Of a DNA stretch of 64,000 nt, positions 49,660-57,761 are shown piece by piece. The stretch covers positions 1 through 64,000 of the forward strand of contig NZ_JAAMPJ010000021.1 of the NCBI RefSeq assembly GCF_011067745.1. Direction: 5' to 3'. The translations under genes were made by a program, and so were the position numbers. The notes under the pieces were generated by a model, which did no database searches, was not told the DNA's origin, and saw nothing but the letters and a program-made list of their open reading frames with translations. Source of the stretch: Lentzea alba (GTDB taxonomy: Bacteria; Actinomycetota; Actinomycetes; Mycobacteriales; Pseudonocardiaceae). Position 1 is the first letter of the stretch. Each line of letters starts with the position of its first letter.

Positions 49660-49881
49660 TCAGCGGACGGTGACCCACCGGGAGATCTGGCCGTCGCGCA
49701 GCTCGTACGAGTCGGGCGGGCCCGCGGGAGACGCGGTCGCGAGATGCGCCAGCACCTTCGTGCGGCCCCGGATGGTCACACCGCCCTCGGTCCAGTGGAG
49801 GTAGGGGTGCAGCAACGGCTTGAGCACGTCCCAGCCCCGCCGCTCGGCAGCCGCCACCGCGTCCCGCACCACCCGGTCCAT
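49660..49881 (-). CDS. Short NTF2/SnoaL-fold-like protein
   Basis: 73 residues. The pattern LLHPYLHWTEGGVTIRGRTKVLAHL and YELRDGQISRW is that of one-half of an NTF2-like (SnoaL/DUF4440) barrel: a conserved His-Trp, a turn of Gly, and the final DGQISRW strand. A full domain is ~120 residues, so this copy is short and may be a remnant. The catalytic residues of the enzyme members are not evident. Confidence 0.55.
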   Translation of the reverse strand: MDRVVRDAVAAAERRGWDVLKPLLHPYLHWTEGGVTIRGRTKVLAHLATASPAGPPDSYELRDGQISRWVTVR

Positions 49882-49905
49882 CGGCTCAGTACATCAGGCG
49901 CGTGG

Positions 49906-50925
49906 CTAACGTTGGAACAACGTGCGCGCGGCCACGGTGACCCAAGCGAGCACAAGTGCGCCGTACAAGACCACGGCCACGACGGTGAACATCGCCGACG
50001 GCACCCTCACCGCGAGCGCGCTCGTGCCGGTCACCAACGTGCCGAGCGGGAAGACGAAACCCCACCACGTCAACGCGAACGGCAGCCCGCGCCGGGCGGT
50101 CCGCACGGTGACGGTCGCCGCGAGCGCCACCCACAGCAGGGCGAACCCCCACGTGATCGTGCCGTACAGGACGCCGAACGCGGTCTGTCCGGGCAGCACG
50201 GGCACGCCGGCGAGCAGGTTGGCGGCCGTGATCGACTGACCCAGCGGTCCGAGCACGATCCACAGCGTCGGCACAGTCGACGCCGCGCCCAGCCCGTGCT
50301 GGACGAGCCGCTGCCAGATCTGCGGGACGATCACCATGGTCGCGAACAGGCTGACGCCGAACAGCGCGTAGCACCCGAGCACCATCGCCTGCCTGGCCGG
50401 CCCGTCCAGGTGCTGCGCCAGCAAAGCGCCGGACGCGGCGGACACCATCGGCGGCACCACGGGCATCAGCCAGCCGCCGAACGCGCGCTCGCCGCTGCCG
50501 ATCATCCGCAACGGCACCAGCACCGACGTGGCGAGCCCGAGCACTGTTCCGGCCGTCCACAGCGTCCAGTCGACCGCCAGCGCGGCGGGCAGCCCGATCC
50601 AGTCGCGGCCGAGCAGCAACGCGCCTGTGCCGACGGTCATCAACGCCATCGGTGGCGCGCCCCAGAACTGCGCCATCACCGGATCCGCGAGCTGGTCCCG
50701 CACGGTCGCCCACGTCCAGCGCCTGACGGCGGCGGCGACGAGGAACGCCAGCAGCGCGGCGTCCAGCGCCCACACGAACGTCGCGGCGGTGTGCAGTCCG
50801 GGCATGGCGGCACCGGCGGTGGCGACGATCCCCGTCCCCATCACGGACGCGAACAGGTTCGGGCCGAAAGGCGCCGCTCGTCGCACCTCGGGGGCACGGT
50901 GTGGTTGAGGTGCGAGAGCGGTCAC
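49906..50925 (-). CDS. TDT-family transporter (SLAC1/TehA-like)
   Basis: 339 residues from a GTG at 50925; an open frame extends upstream but runs antisense over the lysR gene and is not protein-like. Ten hydrophobic helices start with FASVMGTGIVATAGAA, the conserved opening of the tellurite-resistance/dicarboxylate transporter (TDT) superfamily. Further landmarks are WGAPPMALMTVGTGALLLG and WWGFVFPLGTLVTGTSAL. The family moves C4-dicarboxylates, sulfite, chloride or other anions across the membrane. The divergent lysR gene and the operator between them suggest that the LysR protein controls it. Confidence 0.88.
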   Translation of the reverse strand: MTALAPQPHRAPEVRRAAPFGPNLFASVMGTGIVATAGAAMPGLHTAATFVWALDAALLAFLVAAAVRRWTWATVRDQLADPVMAQFWGAPPMALMTVGTGALLLGRDWIGLPAALAVDWTLWTAGTVLGLATSVLVPLRMIGSGERAFGGWLMPVVPPMVSAASGALLAQHLDGPARQAMVLGCYALFGVSLFATMVIVPQIWQRLVQHGLGAASTVPTLWIVLGPLGQSITAANLLAGVPVLPGQTAFGVLYGTITWGFALLWVALAATVTVRTARRGLPFALTWWGFVFPLGTLVTGTSALAVRVPSAMFTVVAVVLYGALVLAWVTVAARTLFQR

Positions 50926-50980
50926 GACACGACAATCCTCGCGCCCGCACCACCTCGGTAGGTGCCGATCATCGATGAAC

Positions 50981-50999
50981 GCATAGGCTGTGCCTATGC
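50981..50999. promoter_or_regulatory. LysR-type operator overlapping the lysR start
   Basis: GCATAGGC-TGT-GCCTATGC, a perfect 8-3-8 inverted repeat containing a T-N11-A core (T50984, A50996). It overlaps TAGGCT (50984-50989), which lies 6 nt before the ATG at 50996 as a TANNNT box. Bound LysR would repress its own leaderless transcript; the divergent transporter gene starts 56 bp away. Confidence 0.7.
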
Positions 51000-51925
51000 C
51001 TCTGCCGTCCAGGGTCACCGACCTGACCAGCTTCGACCTGCTGCTGAGCGTGGCCGAGCTGGGCAGCATCGGCCGGGCGGCGGCAGCGCACGGCATGTCC
51101 CAGCCCTCGGCCAGCGAACGCCTCCGGCTGCTCGAAGCCCGCGTCGGCGTGGTCCTGCTCGAACGCACCTCGCGCGGCGCCCGGCTCACCACGGCCGGCC
51201 AGCTCGTCGCCGGATGGGCGGCCCCGGTGCTCGCGCGGGCGGTCGACCTCGACGCCGGCCTCACCAGTCTGCGGGCGGACCGGCACAGCCAGCTCAAGAT
51301 CGCCGCGAGCCTCACCGTGGCCGAGTACCTGCTGCCCGCGTGGCTGATCGCGTTGCGCACGGTCAGCCCGGACACCGCGACGGTGCTGACCGCGGGCAAC
51401 TCGGCGCACGTCGCCGAGCAGGTGCTGGCCGAACGGGCCGACCTGGGGTTCATCGAACAGACCGACGTGCCCGCCGGTCTGGCGAGCCGAGTGGTCGCCA
51501 ACGACGAACTGGTGCTGGTCGTCGCGCCCGCGCATCCCTGGGCCAGACGCCGCCACGTCACGGCCGCGAAGGCCGCCGCGACCCCGTTGGTCAGCCGTGA
51601 GTCCGGCTCGGGCACGCGCCAGGCGTGGGAACACGCGCTCCGGGCGGCGGGCATCACCGAGTCCGCCGGGCCGTTGCTGGAGATGTCCTCGACCACCGCG
51701 ATCAAGGCCGCCGCGATCGGTGGCATCGGCCCGGCCGTGCTCAGCGTGCACGCGGTGGCGGCCGACCTCGCGACCCGCACGCTGGTCCGGATCGAAGTCA
51801 GCGACCTGGACCTGCACCGGGCGTTGCGCGCCGTCTGGCCGTCCGGCCGGACACCCCGAGGCCCCGCCTCCGACCTGTTGACCATCGCGACGCGTAGTCT
51901 CACGAACCGTGCCGACCGGCGGTAG
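50996..51925 (+). CDS. LysR-family regulator divergent from the TDT transporter
   Basis: 309 residues from the ATG at 50996 (a GTG at 50990 is also in frame). The N-terminal winged HTH shows FDLLLSVAELGSIGRAAAAH, GMSQPSASERLRLLEARVGV and LLERTSRGARLTTAGQ. The C-terminal substrate-binding domain has LKIAASLTVAEYLLPAWLIA and the EQTDVPAGLASRVVANDELV part. Such regulators control an adjacent divergent gene in response to a small metabolite, here most likely the anion transporter. Its start follows a TAGGCT box by 6 nt and has no ribosome-binding site, so leaderless translation is likely. It overlaps the HNH gene by 17 bp. Confidence 0.88.
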   Translation: MPLPSRVTDLTSFDLLLSVAELGSIGRAAAAHGMSQPSASERLRLLEARVGVVLLERTSRGARLTTAGQLVAGWAAPVLARAVDLDAGLTSLRADRHSQLKIAASLTVAEYLLPAWLIALRTVSPDTATVLTAGNSAHVAEQVLAERADLGFIEQTDVPAGLASRVVANDELVLVVAPAHPWARRRHVTAAKAAATPLVSRESGSGTRQAWEHALRAAGITESAGPLLEMSSTTAIKAAAIGGIGPAVLSVHAVAADLATRTLVRIEVSDLDLHRALRAVWPSGRTPRGPASDLLTIATRSLTNRADRR

Positions 51926-52301
51926 CAAACAGGTTCGCGCCGCGCGCAAGCGCAAGAAGCGCATGGCTCGCGTCACCCACGACCTCACCGACGCCCAGTG
52001 GGACGCGTTGCGGACTTCGTGGGCCGGCTGCGCTTATTGCGGCAGCACAACGGGTTCGCTGCAGAAGGACTGCGTCCAGGCCATCTCGCGCGGTGGCCGG
52101 TACACGCTCGGCAACGTGGTGCCCGCGTGCGGCTCGTGCAACGCCAGCAAGTGCAACGCCGAGGTGACGGGCTGGCTGCGGCGCAAGAAGCTGGACGAAC
52201 GCGCGTTCCTCGTGCGCCACTACGAGATCTCGACGGAGCTGACGGCCCAGTTCGTGACTACTTCGCCGGAAGAGGACGGATCTCCTCTTCCGCCACGGTG
52301 A
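51909..52301 (+). CDS. HNH-type protein with Cys replacing the catalytic His
   Basis: 130 residues from a GTG at 51909 that overlaps the lysR end; an internal ATG at 51963 is possible. A zinc-binding frame is clear: C41/C44 (CAYCGSTTGSLQ) and C74/C77 (VPACGSCNASK). Between them the usual DH of the HNH motif (DHxxPxSRGG) reads D54-C55 (KDCVQAISRGG). The middle N69 (LGNVVPAC) and last N78 remain. Normal HNH enzymes cut DNA using that His as general base, so either Cys substitutes or the protein only binds nucleic acid. The N-terminus is strongly basic (RAARKRKKR). It overlaps the convergent lipoprotein gene by 44 bp. Confidence 0.75.
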   Translation: MPTGGSKQVRAARKRKKRMARVTHDLTDAQWDALRTSWAGCAYCGSTTGSLQKDCVQAISRGGRYTLGNVVPACGSCNASKCNAEVTGWLRRKKLDERAFLVRHYEISTELTAQFVTTSPEEDGSPLPPR

Positions 52302-52848
52302 ACGACATGGCCGGATAACGCTCTTCCAACTGCTTCACGAAGTTCTCCGGCAGGTTCGTCACACCCACGCGAAGTCCCGAACCGTCGTTGTGATGCCCGA
52401 CCGACGAGAGCCTGACACCACGGCCCTTCCAGTACTCGAAGTCGTCCTGGATGACCTTCTTCTGGTACTCGATCAGCTCGGCATAGGAGTACCGCGCGTC
52501 GCGGAAGTCGATCCGCACGTCCGGCGCGATCTTCCTGACCTCGGCTTCGAACCGCGCGTCCGGCTTGCGGTGGATGATCAGCATCGGCACGTTGTTGCGG
52601 ACGGCCAGGCTCGAATAGATCTTCGCGAACTCGCCCTCCACCACGGGCTTGAGGGCGTTCGCCGCCCGCTGCAGATCCTCGTTGTTGTAGCCGGGCGCGT
52701 ACGACGTGGTGTCCGGCGGATCGATGTACGTGGTGGTGGTCGTCGTCGGTGGCGCGGTGGTCAGCGGTACGCCGGGTTCGGTGGCCTCGGGCCTTCCGCA
52801 CGAGGCCACCGCGGCCAACAGCAACGCCGGTAAGACAAGTCTCCGCAT
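52258..52848 (-). CDS. Lipoprotein of unknown function
   Basis: 196 residues with a lipoprotein signal (LVLPALLLAAVASCG, Cys ~17). A Thr/Pro-rich linker (APPTTTTTTYIDPPDTT) leads to a ~140-residue domain of mixed alpha/beta type (FAKIYSSLAVRNNVPMLIIH, VRIDFRDARYSYAELIEYQK, LRVGVTNLPENFVKQLEERY). The last resembles BON- or protease-propeptide-like folds, but I do not recognise it. Exported and anchored to the outer face of the membrane. A related-looking lipoprotein lies at 53252. Confidence 0.75.
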   Translation of the reverse strand: MRRLVLPALLLAAVASCGRPEATEPGVPLTTAPPTTTTTTYIDPPDTTSYAPGYNNEDLQRAANALKPVVEGEFAKIYSSLAVRNNVPMLIIHRKPDARFEAEVRKIAPDVRIDFRDARYSYAELIEYQKKVIQDDFEYWKGRGVRLSSVGHHNDGSGLRVGVTNLPENFVKQLEERYPAMSFTVAEEEIRPLPAK

Positions 52849-52891
52849 GATTTACCCCCAAGGTTGTGCCCTGAGGACGTGGGGAGTCAGG

Positions 52892-53262
52892 TCAGAGGTT
52901 GCCTGCTTTCCGAAACGCGAGGCCCTGTCCCACCGCCACGGCCAGGTTCGCGACGGCGAGCGCGACCCACAGCCCGGTCAGCCGCCCAGCACCCCGACGA
53001 AGACCGCGAGCCAGGCACCGTCCCGCACGACCCACCCCGGGTCGTCCGTCTTCATGAACGGCAGGACGCCGCGCACGGCACCGGAAACCGCTGCCACCGC
53101 GGGAAAGTAGACGGCCACCGTCACGGCGAAAGCGGCCAGCGCGCCGGTTCCGCACCGGCCGAGCGCCGCCGTGTTCACGAGGGCGCTGACCGACACGGCC
53201 ACCATCGACAGGTACAGCGGCAGCGCGACCCGGCCGATCTGCCTTACGTCGCTAAGCAGCAT
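52892..53262 (-). pseudogene. Remnant of a MATE-family efflux transporter
   Basis: From the ATG at 53262 about 94 residues match the N-terminus of a MATE transporter ([48 protein letters not shown]), ending at an in-frame stop at 52978. In another frame right after it lies a MATE-like C-terminal helix (TGLWVALAVANLAVAVGQGL, FRKAGNL), ending at 52892. A functional MATE protein has ~440 residues and 12 helices, so some 300 residues are deleted and the ends are out of frame. The gene is dead. It overlaps the end of the upstream lipoprotein gene by 11 bp. Confidence 0.7.
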
Positions 53263-53698
53263 TCCGCAGAGCGTTGTAGTTCTTGAAGAGCGCGTCCCAC
53301 GCCTTGTCGCAGCGATCGTCGAGCTGCGCGTCGGCACTGGTCCCGCCGGCCGCGAACCACGGTTCGCACGGGGCGATGTCCGTGAGCGACTTGCGGGTCT
53401 GTTCGACGGCGGAGCGGCCCGCGGGCGGCAGTTTGTCCGACTGCTTCTCGACCTCGTCGAGGACGCCTGTCACGTCGGGCATCAGGTGGGCGCAGTTGTC
53501 CATCCGGTCGACGGGCTCACCGCGCAGCCGCGGGAGGCAGGCGGTGAGCAGCATGCCGATCGCGTCGAGCCGGGGTTGCAGCGCCGGCAGCGGCGAGACG
53601 GACGACGAGGTCGGCGTGGGGGTGATCGTGGGCAGGGACGTCGTCCCGGTACCGCACCCGACCAGCACGAAAACCAGCGCGATGGCGGAATGGCGCAT
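53252..53698 (-). CDS. Small lipoprotein of unknown function
   Basis: 148 residues from the ATG at 53698; a long antisense frame upstream is not protein-like. Lipoprotein signal [16 protein letters not shown] (Cys ~15), a Thr/Ser/Pro linker, then a helical domain of ~100 residues with paired cysteines ([26 protein letters not shown]), probably disulfide-bonded outside the cell. No family recognised. Its stop lies within the first codons of the MATE remnant, which suggests the two were once translated together. Confidence 0.72.
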   Translation of the reverse strand: MRHSAIALVFVLVGCGTGTTSLPTITPTPTSSSVSPLPALQPRLDAIGMLLTACLPRLRGEPVDRMDNCAHLMPDVTGVLDEVEKQSDKLPPAGRSAVEQTRKSLTDIAPCEPWFAAGGTSADAQLDDRCDKAWDALFKNYNALRNAA

Positions 53699-53845
53699 GA
53701 GCAGAGGGTAGCCACCCCGGCAGGCCGCCAGAGCCGGGGTGGCGCCGGCGCCCTCCGGGTTCACCCGATCAGGTTTGTCAGTCCTGAATGGACTGTCGGC
53801 CCTGCACCACAGAGCCGGTTTGGCCCGCCAGGTACCGTTGGGTGC
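53699..53845. promoter_or_regulatory. Divergent region before selO with an 11-bp inverted repeat
   Basis: 147 bp between a lipoprotein gene and selO. GCCACCCCGGC (53711-53721) and GCCGGGGTGGC (53733-53743) form a perfect hairpin with an 11-nt loop, close to the lipoprotein start. TACCGT (53833-53838) lies 7 nt before the selO GTG and fits a -10 box for a leaderless start. Confidence 0.5.
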
Positions 53846-55252
53846 GTGGACATCAGCCTGGGCAGCGATTTCGCCGATGCGGTTCCGGAGATGGCCGTCT
53901 CCTGGGAGGCCGAACCGGTCGCTGAACCGGAACTGCTCGCCCTGAACGAGCCGCTGGCGAGGGAACTCGGCCTCGATTCCACCTGGCTGCGCTCGTCCGA
54001 CGGTTTGTCGTTTCTCGTGGGCAACGCGGCCCCCGGCGTGGCGCAGGCCTACGCGGGACACCAGTTCGGCGGCTACTCCCCCAGGCTCGGCGACGGCAGG
54101 GCCCTGTTGCTCGGCGAGCTCACGGACGCCGACGGCCGGTTGCGCGACCTGCACCTGAAGGGCTCCGGGCGGACCCCGTTCGCCCGCGGCGGCGACGGGC
54201 TGGCGGCGGTCGGCCCGATGCTGCGCGAGTACGTGCTCAGCGAGGCGATGCACGCCCTGGGCATCCCGACGACCCGCTCGCTGGCCGTGGTGGCCACCGG
54301 AGCCGTCGTCCAGCGCGACGAACCGCTGGCAGGGGCCGTTCTCACGCGGGTGGCCGCGAGTCACCTGCGGGTCGGCAGCTTCCAGTACGCCCGCAACACC
54401 GGCGACCACGACCTGCTGCGCCGCCTCGCCGACCACGCCATCGCCCGCCACTACCCCGGCAGCACCTATCTGGAACTGTTCGGGCAGGTGGTGGCCGCTC
54501 AGGCGGCGTTGGTGGCCCAGTGGATGCTCGTCGGCTTCATCCACGGCGTCATGAACACCGACAACATGACGATCTCCGGCGAGACCATCGACTACGGCCC
54601 GTGCGCGTTCATGGAGGCCTACGACCCGACGACGAAGTACAGCTCGATCGACCACCGCGGCCGCTACGCCTACGGCAACCAGCCGATCATCGCCGAGTGG
54701 AACCTCGCCCGGCTCGCCGAGGCCCTGTTGCCGCTGTTCGCCGACGACGAGGACAAGGCCGTCGCACTGGCGGTCGAGACGCTCGGCACGTTCGACGAGC
54801 ACTTCGAACGGGCCTGGATCGGCGGCATGCAGGCCAAGCTCGGCGTCACCGGCGACGTGAAGCCGCTGCTCAAGGACCTGCTCACGCTCATGCACACCGA
54901 CCACGTCGACTTCACGTCGTTGTTCCACCAGCTCGGCAAGGCGGCGAACGGCGACACCGAGCCCGCGCGGTCGTTGTTCCTCGACCTGGCCGGGATCGAC
55001 GCCTGGATCGCGCGGTGGCGGGAACTCGGGCCGGACGCCGACGCGATGAGCAAGGTCAACCCCGTCTACGTCCCGCGCAACCACCTCGTGGAAGAGGCGC
55101 TGGCAGCCGGCGCCGACGGTGATCTCGGTCCGCTGGAACGGCTGCTCGACGCGGTGCGCGAACCCTGTGGTGAGCGTGCTGGGATGGAGCACTACGCGAC
55201 CCCGGCGCCGCAGGACTTCAGCGCCACCTACCAGACCTTCTGCGGGACCTGA
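53846..55252 (+). CDS. selO: SelO family protein adenylyltransferase (YdiU/UPF0061)
   Basis: 468 residues from a GTG at 53846; the longer open frame upstream is antisense-like. The pseudokinase fold has the SelO signature [20 protein letters not shown], the ATP-binding lysine in [17 protein letters not shown], and the metal-binding [20 protein letters not shown] with Asn and Asp. The third-last residue is Cys (YQTFCGT), the site of the selenocysteine or cysteine typical of the family. SelO transfers AMP to Ser/Thr/Tyr of proteins such as redox enzymes in oxidative stress. No ribosome-binding site precedes the start, so it may be leaderless. It overlaps trmO by one base. Confidence 0.9.
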   Translation: MDISLGSDFADAVPEMAVSWEAEPVAEPELLALNEPLARELGLDSTWLRSSDGLSFLVGNAAPGVAQAYAGHQFGGYSPRLGDGRALLLGELTDADGRLRDLHLKGSGRTPFARGGDGLAAVGPMLREYVLSEAMHALGIPTTRSLAVVATGAVVQRDEPLAGAVLTRVAASHLRVGSFQYARNTGDHDLLRRLADHAIARHYPGSTYLELFGQVVAAQAALVAQWMLVGFIHGVMNTDNMTISGETIDYGPCAFMEAYDPTTKYSSIDHRGRYAYGNQPIIAEWNLARLAEALLPLFADDEDKAVALAVETLGTFDEHFERAWIGGMQAKLGVTGDVKPLLKDLLTLMHTDHVDFTSLFHQLGKAANGDTEPARSLFLDLAGIDAWIARWRELGPDADAMSKVNPVYVPRNHLVEEALAAGADGDLGPLERLLDAVREPCGERAGMEHYATPAPQDFSATYQTFCGT

Positions 55253-55647
55253 TGAAGCTGCAGCCGATCGGCCACGTCGAATCACCGCTCACCGACCGCT
55301 CCGCCGCGCCCAAGCAGGCGGACGAGGGCGCGCCGGACGCCTGGCTCGTCTTCGCACCGGAGTACGCGCGGGCGATGGCCGAACTCGCCGCCGGACAGGA
55401 CGTCCTCGTGCTGACGTGGCTCGACCGCGCGGACCGGTCCGTGCTCGCCGTGCACCCGCGCAGCGACCCGAACCGCCCGGAGACCGGCGTGTTCTCCACC
55501 CGGTCACCGGACCGGCCGAACCCGATCGGCCTGCACCGCGCCACGATCGTGGCCGTCGACGGGTTCCGGGTGCGGGTGGCCCACCTGGAAGCGCTCGACG
55601 GCACCCCGATCGTCGACGTCAAACCCGTACTGGGCACCGAACGCTGA
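55252..55647 (+). CDS. trmO: tRNA t6A37 methyltransferase TrmO (TsaA/UPF0066)
   Basis: 131 residues, a single TsaA-like beta-barrel domain. Signature residues: opening IGHVESPLTDRSAAPKQADE, the DPNRPETGVFSTRSPDRPNP block, then IGLHRATIVAV and LEALDGTPIVDVKPVL. TrmO methylates the N6 of threonylcarbamoyladenosine at position 37 of tRNAs reading ACN codons, using S-adenosylmethionine. The ATG overlaps the selO stop (TGATG), so translation is coupled. The length is that of short, single-domain members; E. coli TrmO has an extra C-terminal domain absent here. Confidence 0.85.
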   Translation: MKLQPIGHVESPLTDRSAAPKQADEGAPDAWLVFAPEYARAMAELAAGQDVLVLTWLDRADRSVLAVHPRSDPNRPETGVFSTRSPDRPNPIGLHRATIVAVDGFRVRVAHLEALDGTPIVDVKPVLGTER

Positions 55648-55692
55648 CCTGCGAATCTGGTGAGCAGGCCCGGAAGCGGGTACCCGCCGCGT

Positions 55693-55860
55693 ATGAGCCA
55701 GCCAGTACCGCCTCCAGAACCGCTGCCGAACACGCCGGGGCCGGACCAGCCACAGCCGACCGGCCCCGATCAGCCGCAGCCACCCGGACCGGATCCGGAT
55801 CCCCTGCGGCCCCCCGGTCCGGACCCGGATCCACTGCCGCCGATGCCGGAACCGACCTGA
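55693..55860 (+). CDS. Possible small proline/aspartate repeat protein
   Basis: 55 residues from the ATG at 55693 (a GTG at 55660 is in frame). It consists almost only of repeats such as GPDQPQPTGPDQPQPPGP and GPDPDPLRPPGPDPDPLPP, over one-third Pro. No signal peptide, helix or fold is expected, and no good ribosome-binding site is seen. It follows trmO and precedes a strong terminator. It could be an unstructured peptide or merely a repeat-rich gap. Confidence 0.35.
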   Translation: MSQPVPPPEPLPNTPGPDQPQPTGPDQPQPPGPDPDPLRPPGPDPDPLPPMPEPT

Positions 55861-55876
55861 CTCCCGCTCCCCCGCG

Positions 55877-55935
55877 AGGTTGATGAGGGGAGCTTTCATA
55901 AACCTGGGGTTTATGAAAGCTCCCCTCATCAACCT
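55877..55935. terminator. 28-bp perfect hairpin, bidirectional terminator
   Basis: Left arm 55877-55904 and right arm 55908-55935 are perfect reverse complements (28 bp, 3-nt loop). The transketolase stop (55929-55931) lies within the right arm. It separates the selO-trmO group from the convergent transaldolase-transketolase operon. It is lower in GC than most of the window (contains CTTTCATAAACC). Confidence 0.85.
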
Positions 55936-57758
55936 GCCTTGAGCAGCTGGCGGGCTGCTGCGACGACGGCTTCCGCGTCGATGTGCGCGGCGTGCAGCAG
56001 CTCGCCGGGCTTGCCGGACACCGGCATCTCGGTCACGGCGAGCTTGCGCACCCGCGTGGGGTGCTCGGCGAGCGCGCCGAGCACGGCGTCCCCGAGCCCG
56101 CCCTCGGGCCAGTGGTCCTCGACGGTCAGCACGGCACCTGTCTCACCGGCGCTCTGCACCAGGGTCTCCGCGTCGATCGGCTTGATCGAGTAGCAGTCGA
56201 TCACGCGGGCCTTGATGCCCTCACCGTCCAGCACGTCGGCTGCCTTCTCGGCCTCACCGACCGTGATCCCGCACGCGACGATCGTCAGGTCGTCGTGATC
56301 GCTGTTGCGCAGCACCCGGCTACCGCCGACGCGGATGTTCTCGTCCGGCGACGTGCGCACCGGTGTCTTCCCGCGCAACGTCCGCAGGTACGAGACACCG
56401 GGCAGCGTGGCCATCTCGGCGACGAGCGCCGCCGTCTGGTTGGCGTCGGACGGGTGCAGCACCGTGCTGCCGTGGATCGAGCGGAACATCGAGATGTCCT
56501 CGAGCGCCATCTGCGACGGCCCGTCCTCGCCGATCGACACACCGGCGTGCGAGCCGCACAGCCGTAGGTCCGCGCGGGACACCGCGGCCATCCGGATGAA
56601 GTCGTGCGCACGGGTGAGGAACGCGCCGAACGTGGACGCGAACGCCACCCAGTTGCGCACCTGCAGGCCCACGGCGGCGGCGATCATCTGCTGTTCGGCG
56701 ATGAACATCTCGAAGTAGCGGTCGGGATGCGCGTGAGCGAACAGCTCGGACATCGTCGAGTTCGACACCTCGCCGTCCAGCACCACGACGTCGCCGCGCA
56801 GTCCGCCCAGCTGGGCGAGCGCCTGACCGTACGCCTGCCGGGTCGCGACTTCCTCGCCGAGTTCCCAGCGCGGCAACTCGCCCCCGGCGGTCGGGAACCG
56901 GTGCGGCGCACCGGGGGTGGGCGTCTTGACGGACACGCTCAACGACTGCGCACCGCCCAGCTCCTCGATCGCCTCCGCGGGGTCCTCCAGCGGTTTGCCG
57001 TGCTTGCCCGGCTTGTCCTCCACGGCCTTCACGCCGCGTCCCTTGTGGGTCTTGGCGAAGATCACCGACGGACGGTCCGTGGTCTGCACGGCCTGCGCCA
57101 GGCCTGCGTCGATGGCGTCCAGGTCGTGGCCGTCGATCGCGATGGCCTTCCACCCGAACGCCTCCGCGCGGGCCACGTAGCCGTCGAGGTCCCAGCCGAG
57201 CATGGTCTCGCGGGTCTGGCCGAGCCGGTTCACGTCGACGATCGCGGTGAGGTTGTCGAGCCCGGTCCAGCCGGCGTGCTGGAACGCCTCCCAGATCGAG
57301 CCCTCGGCCATCTCCGAGTCACCGCAGAGCACCCACACCCGGTACGGCAACCGGTCGAGCTGCTTGCCGGCCAGCGCCAGGCCGACGCCGACGGGCAAGC
57401 CCTGGCCTAGCGAGCCGGTCGCCACGTCGGTCGGCGGGATGCGGGGCGTCGGGTGGCCTTCCAGCCTGCTGCCGAGGCTGCGGAACGTGAGCAGCTCCTC
57501 GTCGGTGATCGCGCCGACGGCCTTGAGCATCGCGTAGTACAGCGGGGACGCGTGCCCCTTCGAGAAGATCAGGTGGTCGTTCGCGGGGTTGTCGGTGTTC
57601 GTGTAATCGAGCTTCAGGTAGCCGTCGAGCAGCACGGCCATCAGGTCGGCCGCCGACATCGAGGACGTCGGGTGGCCGGACCCGCCCGCGTCGCTCGTGC
57701 GGATCGAGTCGACCCGCAGCTGCTGGGCCAGGTCGTGACGGAAGTCGTTGTGCGGCAA
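55929..57758 (-). CDS. tkt: Transketolase (human-like ~610-residue type)
   Basis: 609 residues. Thiamine-diphosphate binding region: SGHPTSSMSAADLMAVLLDG, FSKGHASPLYYAMLKAVGAI, then CGDSEMAEGSIWEAFQ with the GDG-like metal motif, and IVDVNRLGQTRE. The pyrimidine-binding domain shows DGEVSNSTMSELFAHAHPDR, FIAEQQMIAAAVGLQVR and SHAGVSIGEDGPSQMALEDI. The C-terminal domain is complete. It is about 50-90 residues shorter than the classical bacterial Tkt (660-700), matching the animal/archaeal-like group. It transfers two-carbon units in the pentose phosphate pathway, and is co-transcribed with transaldolase (3-nt gap). A housekeeping copy probably exists elsewhere. Confidence 0.92.
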   Translation of the reverse strand: MPHNDFRHDLAQQLRVDSIRTSDAGGSGHPTSSMSAADLMAVLLDGYLKLDYTNTDNPANDHLIFSKGHASPLYYAMLKAVGAITDEELLTFRSLGSRLEGHPTPRIPPTDVATGSLGQGLPVGVGLALAGKQLDRLPYRVWVLCGDSEMAEGSIWEAFQHAGWTGLDNLTAIVDVNRLGQTRETMLGWDLDGYVARAEAFGWKAIAIDGHDLDAIDAGLAQAVQTTDRPSVIFAKTHKGRGVKAVEDKPGKHGKPLEDPAEAIEELGGAQSLSVSVKTPTPGAPHRFPTAGGELPRWELGEEVATRQAYGQALAQLGGLRGDVVVLDGEVSNSTMSELFAHAHPDRYFEMFIAEQQMIAAAVGLQVRNWVAFASTFGAFLTRAHDFIRMAAVSRADLRLCGSHAGVSIGEDGPSQMALEDISMFRSIHGSTVLHPSDANQTAALVAEMATLPGVSYLRTLRGKTPVRTSPDENIRVGGSRVLRNSDHDDLTIVACGITVGEAEKAADVLDGEGIKARVIDCYSIKPIDAETLVQSAGETGAVLTVEDHWPEGGLGDAVLGALAEHPTRVRKLAVTEMPVSGKPGELLHAAHIDAEAVVAAARQLLKAG

Positions 57759-57761
57759 AGG

